A stretch of 64,000 nt of DNA from Thalassolituus maritimus (lineage in GTDB: Bacteria; Pseudomonadota; Gammaproteobacteria; Pseudomonadales; Oceanobacteraceae). The notes beneath the pieces are model-generated. The model did no database searches, had not been told where the DNA came from, and saw only the letters and a program-made list of their open reading frames with translations. The DNA lies in contig NZ_FTOH01000001.1 in NCBI RefSeq assembly GCF_900156675.1, positions 558,001 through 622,000 of the forward strand, given 5' to 3'. Each line of letters opens with the position of its first letter. The stretch's first letter is position 1. Below, one piece after another: positions 1-6,866 of this stretch. A program made the position numbers and the translations under genes.

Positions 1-708
1 GAACTGCTGTCGAGCTTTAATGCGCGTGGTGCGAGTTCGTTCTCGTTGAAGGAGGGTAAGCCTGCGCTTAAGTTCTACTCTGTCAGCCCTTATAACGCCT
101 ATAACCTGTTTGTGGTCGACTCGGTGCTTTCGAGTTGGGCACACATTCTTGGGGTTATCAGCGGGCAAACCGACGGTATCCTTGAATCTGTCGATATTGA
201 GTTTTCAGATCCGGGCTATGCGGATGTTTATCGTCGCTACTTTAAATGTCCGGTGAATTTTGGCGCTGGCTCTAATCGATTAGTGCTCCAAAATGAAGCA
301 CTGAATTTACCCGTGATCCAAAGTTGCCACTCGGTTTATGAAGGCTTGAAACGTCAGGCAGAACGAGAACTCGATAGGGTAAGGCTAGGTCTCAGCGTGA
401 CAGAGCAGGTAGCCCGCACTGTGGCGCCGCTGCTGGACGGTGAGACACCTGAGCTGAGTAAGGTTGCCAGTCGACTGAATATGGCGCCCTGGACGCTTCG
501 CAGGCGCCTTCAGGCTGAAGGAAAGACCTATCAGGATGTACTCAACGCAACGCGCAAAGATCTGGCGGTAAGTTATATCAGGGATACGTCTCTGACATTA
601 GGGGAAATAGCGTATTTGCTGGGGTTTGGGTCTGCTGCGGCATTCCAGCGCGCATTCCGGCGCTGGACCGGCGAGGCGCCGGGCCGCTATAGGGAAAACT
701 GCCGCTAG
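1..708 (+). CDS. AraC/XylS-family transcriptional regulator (5' end cut by window edge)
   Basis: The reading frame is open to the left edge of the window, so the N-terminus is missing and no true start can be given; a TTG at 46 is only an internal codon. The C-terminal third carries the two helix-turn-helix motifs of the AraC DNA-binding domain: the first around LSKVASRLNMAPWTLRRRL, the second around LGEIAYLLGFGSAAAFQRAF followed by the family-typical RRWTGEAPGRYR ending. The preceding part looks like the arabinose-binding-like N-terminal domain of the OruR/ArgR-like AraC group that senses small organic molecules. Target genes cannot be told because the upstream side lies outside the window. 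Confidence 0.9.
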   Translation, partial: ELLSSFNARGASSFSLKEGKPALKFYSVSPYNAYNLFVVDSVLSSWAHILGVISGQTDGILESVDIEFSDPGYADVYRRYFKCPVNFGAGSNRLVLQNEALNLPVIQSCHSVYEGLKRQAERELDRVRLGLSVTEQVARTVAPLLDGETPELSKVASRLNMAPWTLRRRLQAEGKTYQDVLNATRKDLAVSYIRDTSLTLGEIAYLLGFGSAAAFQRAFRRWTGEAPGRYRENCR

Positions 709-721
709 GGCAGAGCCGCAG

Positions 722-802
722 TTACATCTCTACGGCGTCATCACAGTCGTCTTCGTAATCGTCAAAGCCGACATCTAACAGATCTTCAATGTAATCAGAC
801 AT
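722..802 (-). CDS. possible 26-residue acidic peptide
   Basis: A very short reading frame (ATG at 802, TAA at 722) is preceded by an excellent Shine-Dalgarno sequence (AAAGGAGATC, 807-816), about 5 bases from the start. The peptide begins MSDYIEDLLDVGFDDYED and ends in CDDAVEM. About ten of the 26 residues are Asp and it has one Cys and no basic residue. It lies about 350 bases downstream of the tRNA operon in the same direction and converges with the AraC gene. Function unknown. The strong ribosome binding site is the main support; the length makes chance possible. Confidence 0.5.
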   Translation of the reverse strand: MSDYIEDLLDVGFDDYEDDCDDAVEM

Positions 803-1149
803 TTTCGATCTCCTTTTTGTTGTTAATCCAATCCTGTTGGTTTGCCACTACAGGAACTCTTCCTGAGCGACGACTTAAAAGTACACAGCTGATCGTGAAG
901 AAAGTACTCAAACGAATTCAGCATATAGCGTGCCACTTAAAGTAAATATAGTCGCTACTGGAGAAAAGACCAGGCATCCTTGCCCGAGTTCCCAGACTTC
1001 CCTGCGACTATGTGTAAAAGATAGTCAGCCAATATGACGTGGATATGACATTGGCTCGGAAACTCTGATACCGGAGCGTAAAGATCTGTTGGAGATGAAG
1101 AAGACTAATTAAGAACTATCGAGTGAAGTAGGGGGATCTAAAAAGTAGA
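803..1149. other. intergenic stretch, nothing recognised
   Basis: Between the small acidic reading frame and the last tRNA-Asp there is about 350 bases with no gene-sized reading frame, no clear factor-independent terminator for the tRNA transcript and no recognisable repeat. It presumably contains the trailer of the tRNA operon and the promoter of the small reading frame. Confidence 0.5.
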
Positions 1150-1226
1150 TGGCGGACTGGACGGGACTCGAACCCGCGACCCCCGGCGTGACAGGCCGGT
1201 ATTCTAACCAACTGAACTACCAGTCC
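1150..1226 (-). tRNA. tRNA-Asp(GTC), copy 1
   Basis: Read on the minus strand this is a complete 77-nt tRNA: acceptor stem GGACTGG pairing with CCAGTCC, discriminator G, encoded CCA, anticodon loop CTGTCAC with anticodon GTC, and T-loop GTTCGAGTC. It closely matches the enterobacterial tRNA-Asp. It is the promoter-distal gene of the six-tRNA operon and sits 28 bases downstream of tRNA-Val copy 1. Confidence 0.97.
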
Positions 1227-1254
1227 GCATTGTATTCACTTTATTGCAAAGTGA

Positions 1255-1330
1255 TGGTGGGTGATGACGGGATCGAACCGCCGACCCTCTGCTTGTAAGG
1301 CAGATGCTCTCCCAGCTGAGCTAATCACCC
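1255..1330 (-). tRNA. tRNA-Val(TAC), copy 1
   Basis: A complete 76-nt tRNA on the minus strand: acceptor stem GGGTGAT/ATCACCC, D-loop AGCTCAGCTGGGAGAGC, anticodon loop CTTACAA (anticodon TAC), T-loop GGTTCGATCCC and encoded ACCA. It matches the classic bacterial tRNA-Val(UAC). It alternates with tRNA-Asp genes in a repeated Val-Asp arrangement. Confidence 0.97.
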
Positions 1331-1341
1331 TAATAGGCTTT

Positions 1342-1460
1342 TCGCTTCGCTGATTGAGTTGTTACTGCGTTGTTCCTCGCTCGTCCCTTCGCCTACCAGT
1401 AGGTATGTCTCAGGGTACTCGCTGCGGTACGCCTTGTACCATTCTCAATCATCAAACCGC
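1342..1460 (-). repeat. 119-bp tRNA-operon spacer repeat, copy 1
   Basis: This segment is nearly identical (two substitutions in 119 bases by eye) to 1861-1979. Its ends form an inverted repeat (TGATTGAG / CTCAATCA) and its centre is a tight hairpin (CCTAC CA GTAGG). Both copies lie just upstream, in transcription direction, of a tRNA-Val, so the duplication arose together with the tRNA genes. The architecture, an outer arm with a central CTAC/GTAG hairpin, recurs in the hairpin downstream of fadA (13749-13807). Confidence 0.85.
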
Positions 1461-1531
1461 ATCGAGAGCGGTGAAAGCATTTCAATTTTACTTCTTGAGA
1501 GAAGCTCTTTGACTTTCATCTAAGAGGAAGA

Positions 1532-1691
1532 TGGCGGACTGGACGGGACCCGACTGGGCCGGCATTCCGGACCGCGACCAAGGCTAAATTAATCAGCGTC
1601 TTAGTCAATGTTGGCGGACTGGACGGGACCCGACTGGGCCGGCATTCCGGACCGCGACCAAGGCTAAATTAATCAGCGTCTTAGTCAATGT
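1532..1691 (-). repeat. two tandem 80-bp repeats carrying the 3' end of tRNA-Asp
   Basis: Two perfect 80-bp units (1532-1611 and 1612-1691) follow directly on the 3' end of tRNA-Asp copy 2 in transcription direction. Each unit ends with the last 18 bases of tRNA-Asp, GTCCCGTCCAGTCCGCCA, preceded by 62 bases unlike the tRNA except for a short GGTCGCGG stretch and a CCGG-aatg-CCGG hairpin. The arrangement resembles the tyrT locus of E. coli, where long repeats downstream of the tRNA each contain about 19 bases of its 3' end. The units lack acceptor 5' half, D-arm and anticodon arm and cannot form a tRNA. Confidence 0.9.
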
Positions 1692-1768
1692 TGGCGGACT
1701 GGACGGGACTCGAACCCGCGACCCCCGGCGTGACAGGCCGGTATTCTAACCAACTGAACTACCAGTCC
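1692..1768 (-). tRNA. tRNA-Asp(GTC), copy 2
   Basis: A complete tRNA-Asp identical over the tRNA body to copies 1 and 3, with anticodon GTC and encoded CCA (1692-1694). Its 3' end is immediately followed by the two tandem 80-bp units that repeat its last 18 bases. Five bases separate it from tRNA-Val copy 2. Confidence 0.97.
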
Positions 1769-1773
1769 ACATT

Positions 1774-1849
1774 TGGTGGGTGATGACGGGATCGAACCGC
1801 CGACCCTCTGCTTGTAAGGCAGATGCTCTCCCAGCTGAGCTAATCACCC
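1774..1849 (-). tRNA. tRNA-Val(TAC), copy 2
   Basis: A complete tRNA-Val(TAC) identical to the other two copies, with encoded CCA at 1774-1776. It is followed in transcription direction after 5 bases by tRNA-Asp copy 2 and preceded by the second 119-bp spacer repeat. Confidence 0.97.
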
Positions 1850-1860
1850 AAACTCGTTTA

Positions 1861-1979
1861 TCGCTTCGCTGATTGAGTTGCTACTGCGTTGTTCCTCGCT
1901 CGTCCCTTCGCCTACCAGTAGGTATGTCTCAGGGTACTCGCTGCGGTACGCCTTGTATCATTCTCAATCATCAAACCGC
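1861..1979 (-). repeat. 119-bp tRNA-operon spacer repeat, copy 2
   Basis: This is the second copy of the spacer described at 1342-1460, with the same terminal inverted repeat and central CCTAC/GTAGG hairpin and two base differences. It lies between tRNA-Asp copy 3 and tRNA-Val copy 2, the same relative place as copy 1, which supports unequal recombination between tRNA genes as the origin of the cluster. Confidence 0.85.
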
Positions 1980-2022
1980 TTTGAGGCAGTAGATGCGATG
2001 AAACAAAAACTGTTTTTGAAGT

Positions 2023-2099
2023 TGGCGGACTGGACGGGACTCGAACCCGCGACCCCCGGCGTGACAGGCCGGTATTCTAACCAACTGAACTACCAGTCC
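2023..2099 (-). tRNA. tRNA-Asp(GTC), copy 3
   Basis: A complete tRNA-Asp with GGACTGG/CCAGTCC acceptor stem, anticodon GTC and encoded CCA (2023-2025). It is the second gene of the operon, 42 bases downstream of the promoter-proximal tRNA-Val. Confidence 0.97.
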
Positions 2100-2141
2100 A
2101 CTTTCAAAAACTGAGTCTTTTCAGACTCTTGCATCAGGATT

Positions 2142-2217
2142 TGGTGGGTGATGACGGGATCGAACCGCCGACCCTCTGCTTGTAAGGCAGATGCTCTCCC
2201 AGCTGAGCTAATCACCC
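2142..2217 (-). tRNA. tRNA-Val(TAC), copy 3 (promoter-proximal)
   Basis: A complete tRNA-Val(TAC) with encoded CCA at 2142-2144 and 5' end at 2217. It is the first gene of the six-tRNA operon; the -10 element of the promoter lies about 20 bases upstream. Confidence 0.97.
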
Positions 2218-2237
2218 ATGCCCTGAAGCGAGGTCGC

Positions 2238-2265
2238 ATTCTACTCGCGTCAGGGCGGATGTCAA
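2238..2265 (-). promoter_or_regulatory. sigma-70 promoter of the tRNA operon
   Basis: On the minus strand a consensus TTGACA (-35, 2260-2265) is followed after 16 bases by TAGAAT (-10, 2238-2243), close to the ideal spacing. The stretch between the -10 and the first tRNA begins with a GC-rich discriminator (GCGACCTCGC), typical of stable-RNA promoters under stringent control. Predicted transcription start is around 2230. Confidence 0.8.
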
Positions 2266-2293
2266 ACGCTATATGCAATTTTTTCTACTTTTT

Positions 2294-5200
2294 TCAGTGA
2301 CTTGCATTATGTTCGTGGTCGCGGTCCTTATTGCGGTCGCGCCAAACCAGCAATGCCGGGGTAAAGATCAATGTCAGTACGGTGGCGAAGGTCAGCCCGC
2401 CGGCAATAGCGGTCGATAACTGGGTCCACCATTGCGATGACGGAGCACCCATACTGACTTCTCTATGGATCAGGTCGATGTTCCACTGCATCACCATTGG
2501 TACCAGGCCGACGACCGTTGTAACAGCCGTCAGAAGCACAGGGCGCAGACGGATGGCCCCCGTGCGCATCGCTGCGTCAAAGGCGCTCACGCCGGTCATA
2601 CGGATCTGGTTGTAGGTATCGATCAATACGATATTGTTATTCACCACGATGCCCGCCAGCGAGATTACACCCACGCCGCTCATTACAATGCCGAACGGCT
2701 CGCCGCGGATCAGCAGTCCCATGAGTACGCCTGCAACCGACAGAATAATCGCGCTCATAATCAGGCCTGCCTGATAGAAGCTATTAAACTGAGTCACGAG
2801 CAAGGTCACCATCAGGAAGATAGCAATAGAGAAGGCGCTCATCAGGAATATGCCCGTTTCCATCTGTTGCTCAAAGTCACCGCGGAATTTCGGTTCAACC
2901 TCAGCTTCCAGCCAGTCGAATTCTTTCAGTTTTTCACCAAGCTCAGCGATTTTTTCGTTTGAGTTGACGCCCTCGGCGACGTTCGCTGTGATCAGGTAGC
3001 GACGTTTGCCGTCGACGCGCACAATATCGCCCGTTTTATTAATCGGTACGCGGGTGACAAACTGGCTGAGCGGTACCAAGCCTTTTGCTGTCTTGATATT
3101 AATATCGGTGAACAGGTCGATCGTGCGTTTTTGCTCTGGGTACCTGAGAAGAATATCGAGTTCTTCATCTGCGTAATCAGGCTGGAACTGAGTAATGACC
3201 TGGCCACCGGTAATCATACGAATCAAAGAGCCGATTTCCGCAACACTGGCACCAAAGCGTACGGCTTCTTCACGATCAATATCCAGACGCCATTCGACAC
3301 CATCAAGAGGGCGGTCATCGCGCACATCTTTTAATTCAGGATCTTCTCGGAGCATGGGCAATACTTTTTCCAGCATGGGAACAATATTGCTCTCGCTGCG
3401 GCTGCTCAGTTGTAACTGAATTGGAGGGCCGCCGGCTGGGCCGCCTTCTTTTTTGCGGGTCTCGATGATAATGCCGGGCAAGTGCGCTGTGCGCTCTTCA
3501 ATTTCTGCAAGAATATCGTCAGCAGTACGGCGTGACTGCCAGTCGACTAATTCCAGCTGAATGCGGCCAACCAGGTCGGGCGGGGATGACTCCATGCCAC
3601 CACGCGGTGCGGTCACAAATACAGAGGTATAAATGGCGTCGATTTCTTTCATGTCGAAGATTTCATATTCGACTTCTCTGACCAGCGCTTCGCGCTCGGC
3701 GAATGAGAGGTTGCCACGGGCACGGACATCTACCATGGCGACATCAACATCCACTTCAGGGAAAAACTCGGTGCCATGCCCACCAACACCGTAGATACCG
3801 AACGATGCTGTTACAAATAACAGAACGATGCCACATGTCGTCCCAGGATTTTCCAGTGCTTTGCGAAGCACTTTTACGTAGCGGGCAGAGAATCCGCTCA
3901 TCTTGTCGAAGTCTCCGTTTTCGGCAGCGACAATCACATCGAGTGCTTCCTGATCATGGTGCCCGGCACGTCCGAGGACTTTGCCTACCGCAGGAATCAC
4001 GATCAGCGCCATAACCAGCGAGCCGGTCAAGGTAAAAAGCAGTGTCAGCGGCAGGTATTTCATAAATCCGCCCATTACACCCGGCCAGAACAGAAGCGGA
4101 AGGAATACGGCAAGCGTTGTAGCGGTCGAAGCAATGATCGGCCAGGCCATCCGGCGAGCCCCTTCGTTATAAGCGTCGCGCGCCCGCATACCTTCAGCCA
4201 GACGTCGGTCGGCGTACTCAACCACAACGATGGCACTGTCGACCAGCATGCCGACAGAGAGAATCAGCGCGAACAGAACAACCATGTTTAGCGTATCGCC
4301 CATCGCATTAATGGCCATAATCCCCATCAGGAAGGCACCGGGAATGGCGAGGCCAACGAGTATGGAAGAGCGCACACCGAGGCTGCCGAGAATCAGCAGG
4401 AATACAAGCAGCGTAGCCACCAGAACACTGTTGAACAGATCGTTCAACATCGTGCGGATCTGCTTTGACTCGTCCTGAATAATGCCGAGTTTTATTCCTT
4501 CAGGGAGCATCTCTTTGGCAGCATCTGTAATGACCCGGACTTCATCCAGCGTCTCAATAATGTTAGCGCCGATACGCTTTTTAATTTCCAGGGTAACGGC
4601 CTGGTGGCCGTTAACACGTGCACCGGTAGATGGGTCTTTAAAAGAAAGACGACCTACGGCCACGTCCTGAAACAGAACCACTTCGTCACCAACCGATTTA
4701 ACCGGCAACCTCAGAAGCCCTTCAATATCGTTAATCCTGCCCGGAATTTTTACACTGAAGCGCCCTTGTTCATTATTAATATCTTCTGTGGCGACGAGCA
4801 GGCTGTTATTACGGAGAAGGTTGCCGACTTCGGTAAGAGATAAGCCGTAATTGTCCATTTTTGCAGGATCAATAATCAGCTCGGCGACCTGTTCACGCTT
4901 ACCTTTAATGTCTACTTCCAGTACGCCCGGTAACGATTCGATGCGTTTTTTCAGTTCGTCGGCAGCCAGATAAAGAACATGCTCGTCAACATCACCCGCA
5001 ACGGTCACCACCATCACAGGGAAGAGAGCGACGTTAATTTCCCGAACAATAGGCTCTTCACTGTCGGCAGGCAGTTCACCAACAGCATCATTGACTTTGT
5101 TGCGTACATCATCGAGCGCATTGTCGATATCGACGTTGCTATAAAACTCCAGCTGAATCGACAAGTGTCCGAATGTGGCTGTGGACACCATTTCTTTCAG

Positions 5201-5431
5201 TCCCTCAAGGCCCTGTAGTTGAGTTTCCAGGGGTTCATAAAGCAAGGTGTCGGCATCTTCAGGAGAAATACCGTTGTGAACCACAGAGACGTAGACATTT
5301 GGAATAGTAACGTCGGGTGAGCTTTCTTTCGGAATCGTAATAAGCGTGGCTGTGCCGGTGATCAGCATCAGCACAAACAGCATAATGACAGTGCGGTGCC
5401 GGTTGATAGCGGCTTCGATCAGACTTCTCAT
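2294..5431 (-). CDS. RND-family efflux pump inner-membrane permease
   Basis: This 1045-residue protein has the length and layout of an AcrB/MdtB-type resistance-nodulation-division permease: a short cytoplasmic N-terminus, TM1 at about residues 13-33, a large periplasmic loop, a TM2-TM6 block from about 335, a second periplasmic loop and a final TM7-TM12 block. It would exchange protons for exported compounds together with the adjacent membrane-fusion protein. The TM4 motif reads GMLVDSAIVVVE: Asp398 corresponds to AcrB Asp407, but the neighbouring Asp408 position is Ser399. The start overlaps the fusion-protein stop by 4 bases (ATGA), so the two are translationally coupled. No TolC-like outer-membrane factor is nearby. 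Substrate unknown. Confidence 0.93.
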   Translation of the reverse strand: MRSLIEAAINRHRTVIMLFVLMLITGTATLITIPKESSPDVTIPNVYVSVVHNGISPEDADTLLYEPLETQLQGLEGLKEMVSTATFGHLSIQLEFYSNVDIDNALDDVRNKVNDAVGELPADSEEPIVREINVALFPVMVVTVAGDVDEHVLYLAADELKKRIESLPGVLEVDIKGKREQVAELIIDPAKMDNYGLSLTEVGNLLRNNSLLVATEDINNEQGRFSVKIPGRINDIEGLLRLPVKSVGDEVVLFQDVAVGRLSFKDPSTGARVNGHQAVTLEIKKRIGANIIETLDEVRVITDAAKEMLPEGIKLGIIQDESKQIRTMLNDLFNSVLVATLLVFLLILGSLGVRSSILVGLAIPGAFLMGIMAINAMGDTLNMVVLFALILSVGMLVDSAIVVVEYADRRLAEGMRARDAYNEGARRMAWPIIASTATTLAVFLPLLFWPGVMGGFMKYLPLTLLFTLTGSLVMALIVIPAVGKVLGRAGHHDQEALDVIVAAENGDFDKMSGFSARYVKVLRKALENPGTTCGIVLLFVTASFGIYGVGGHGTEFFPEVDVDVAMVDVRARGNLSFAEREALVREVEYEIFDMKEIDAIYTSVFVTAPRGGMESSPPDLVGRIQLELVDWQSRRTADDILAEIEERTAHLPGIIIETRKKEGGPAGGPPIQLQLSSRSESNIVPMLEKVLPMLREDPELKDVRDDRPLDGVEWRLDIDREEAVRFGASVAEIGSLIRMITGGQVITQFQPDYADEELDILLRYPEQKRTIDLFTDINIKTAKGLVPLSQFVTRVPINKTGDIVRVDGKRRYLITANVAEGVNSNEKIAELGEKLKEFDWLEAEVEPKFRGDFEQQMETGIFLMSAFSIAIFLMVTLLVTQFNSFYQAGLIMSAIILSVAGVLMGLLIRGEPFGIVMSGVGVISLAGIVVNNNIVLIDTYNQIRMTGVSAFDAAMRTGAIRLRPVLLTAVTTVVGLVPMVMQWNIDLIHREVSMGAPSSQWWTQLSTAIAGGLTFATVLTLIFTPALLVWRDRNKDRDHEHNASH

Positions 5432-6585
5432 ATTTCAGCGGCCTTCTGCTGATGTTCGTCCGCGTCGTCATCCCGCTGAGTGCTATCGGTGTCTTCGTTT
5501 TTCTTAGAGCGTGAAGATACCTGTTCTTTGGCTTCGACTTTCTGGCCGATGTCGACGAAACCCTGACCCACGGTTATCAGGCGGATATCGCCCTGGGGGC
5601 CGTAAATCCAGATACCGTCAGTACCCGCTTCAAGGATATCGACGCTGACAATGACCACCCGGTTGTCTTCATCGAGTAACTTAACGCCGAGGCCGCCGTC
5701 TTCGGTGATAATCAGCAGGGCAGGCGAAATCTCGTAGGCATCCTGTTTACCCTGAGGAATCATTAATGTTGCGGTCTGGCCATCATAGAGGCCGTCGCGG
5801 TCGCCGGTGACTTCCATCTCTACGGCGTATGTGCGAGTGTCTGCGGAGGCTGAAGCGGCGATAAAACGGATGGTGCCTTTTACCCGCTTGCCGGTTGGCA
5901 ATTCAGCATAGGCCTCAGAGCCAACACGGACATCATTGATCGACTTTTCAGATAAGGCACCTTTGATCAGCATGGTGCGGTTATCAATGACGCGAACCAG
6001 TGCCGTCCCCGGTGATACGTACTCACCTTCCTCGACGTAACGCTGGTCATAAATACCGTCGAAAGGTGCTTTTACGCGTGTAGCTTCCAGGTCGAGTTTA
6101 ATGTCGGTCAGCGCCGCTTCCGCTTCTGCGAGTTCGGATTCTGCGATGACGACTGCAGATTGATTGGTCAGGTCTCGGTCGAACAGATTGCGGGTACTCT
6201 GGGTTTCGAGTTTACGACGCTTTAGCTGTGCCTCTGCCTGCTTCAGCCTGGCTGGTAGGTTGCGCTGATCAATTTTGAGCAATAACTGGCCTTCGTTTAC
6301 CTGAGTGCCCTTGGTGGCCGGCAATCCAGTCACTTTACCACTGACTTCCGCCACGATATCCACCGCGCGGTTTGCCGCGACGTGCGCCGAGACCTTCACC
6401 GAGCGTTCTTTGATCTCAGGCTTGAGTACCTTGTAAGCCACCGTCAGGCTGAGCTCTTCCTGAGAGAGTGGGCGGTCTGTGACATCTTCGGTATGTGCAG
6501 GGCCGGTAATCACCCACAGAACAAGAATGAACAGGATCGCCAGTGCGACTTTGTGTGAGAAGCTCAGCTTCAGTGCGTTACTCAT
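5428..6585 (-). CDS. RND efflux periplasmic adaptor (membrane-fusion protein)
   Basis: A 385-residue HlyD/AcrA-type adaptor that bridges the RND permease to an outer-membrane channel. I chose ATG 6585 (MSNALKLSFSHKVALAILF) because it begins a clear N-terminal membrane anchor and has an AGGAAAG ribosome binding site; longer versions from 6720 add a non-homologous-looking leader. The body shows the lipoyl half-motifs (VTGLPATKGTQVNEGQLLLKI and VKAPFDGIYDQRYVEEGEYV) flanking a short coiled-coil hairpin, then a beta-barrel domain. The C-terminus is a highly charged tail rich in Lys, Asp and Glu. It is the first gene of a two-gene operon. The partner outer-membrane channel is presumably TolC encoded elsewhere. 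Confidence 0.92.
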   Translation of the reverse strand: MSNALKLSFSHKVALAILFILVLWVITGPAHTEDVTDRPLSQEELSLTVAYKVLKPEIKERSVKVSAHVAANRAVDIVAEVSGKVTGLPATKGTQVNEGQLLLKIDQRNLPARLKQAEAQLKRRKLETQSTRNLFDRDLTNQSAVVIAESELAEAEAALTDIKLDLEATRVKAPFDGIYDQRYVEEGEYVSPGTALVRVIDNRTMLIKGALSEKSINDVRVGSEAYAELPTGKRVKGTIRFIAASASADTRTYAVEMEVTGDRDGLYDGQTATLMIPQGKQDAYEISPALLIITEDGGLGVKLLDEDNRVVIVSVDILEAGTDGIWIYGPQGDIRLITVGQGFVDIGQKVEAKEQVSSRSKKNEDTDSTQRDDDADEHQQKAAEI

Positions 6586-6866
6586 AATACTTTCCTGAAA
6601 TCCGGGGGCGCCGATACGGCGTTCCCTCCTGTCTTGACCGTTGAATCCCCAAAACAGTGCACAACGGTGGCAGTTTTTGTACATGCGTGATTTGTTTAAA
6701 ACAATGGCCGACCGTAACATTTCACGTTACAGATTGTTGCAGGTACAGGACAATCATAGTCGAAGATTACGCCGGAGTTCGCAGGTATGGGCTCTCGCTG
6801 ATACTATGCGCGCGATATCTCACGGCGTTGTTACAGCTGCCGTTAAAACACGAAAAGGCTAAATAA

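Noticed and set aside
1531-1691. Functional additional tRNA-Asp genes
   Set aside because: Only the 3' 18 bases match; there is no anticodon stem, D-arm or 5' acceptor half.
1331-2022. CRISPR array
   Set aside because: The repeated units are tRNA genes and spacers, not short repeats with unique spacers; no CRISPR array was found anywhere in the window.
2331-5471. Many reading frames of 60-165 codons on the plus strand opposite the RND permease and in other large genes
   Set aside because: They are antisense shadows of a gene with strong coding character, without ribosome binding sites or recognisable protein features.
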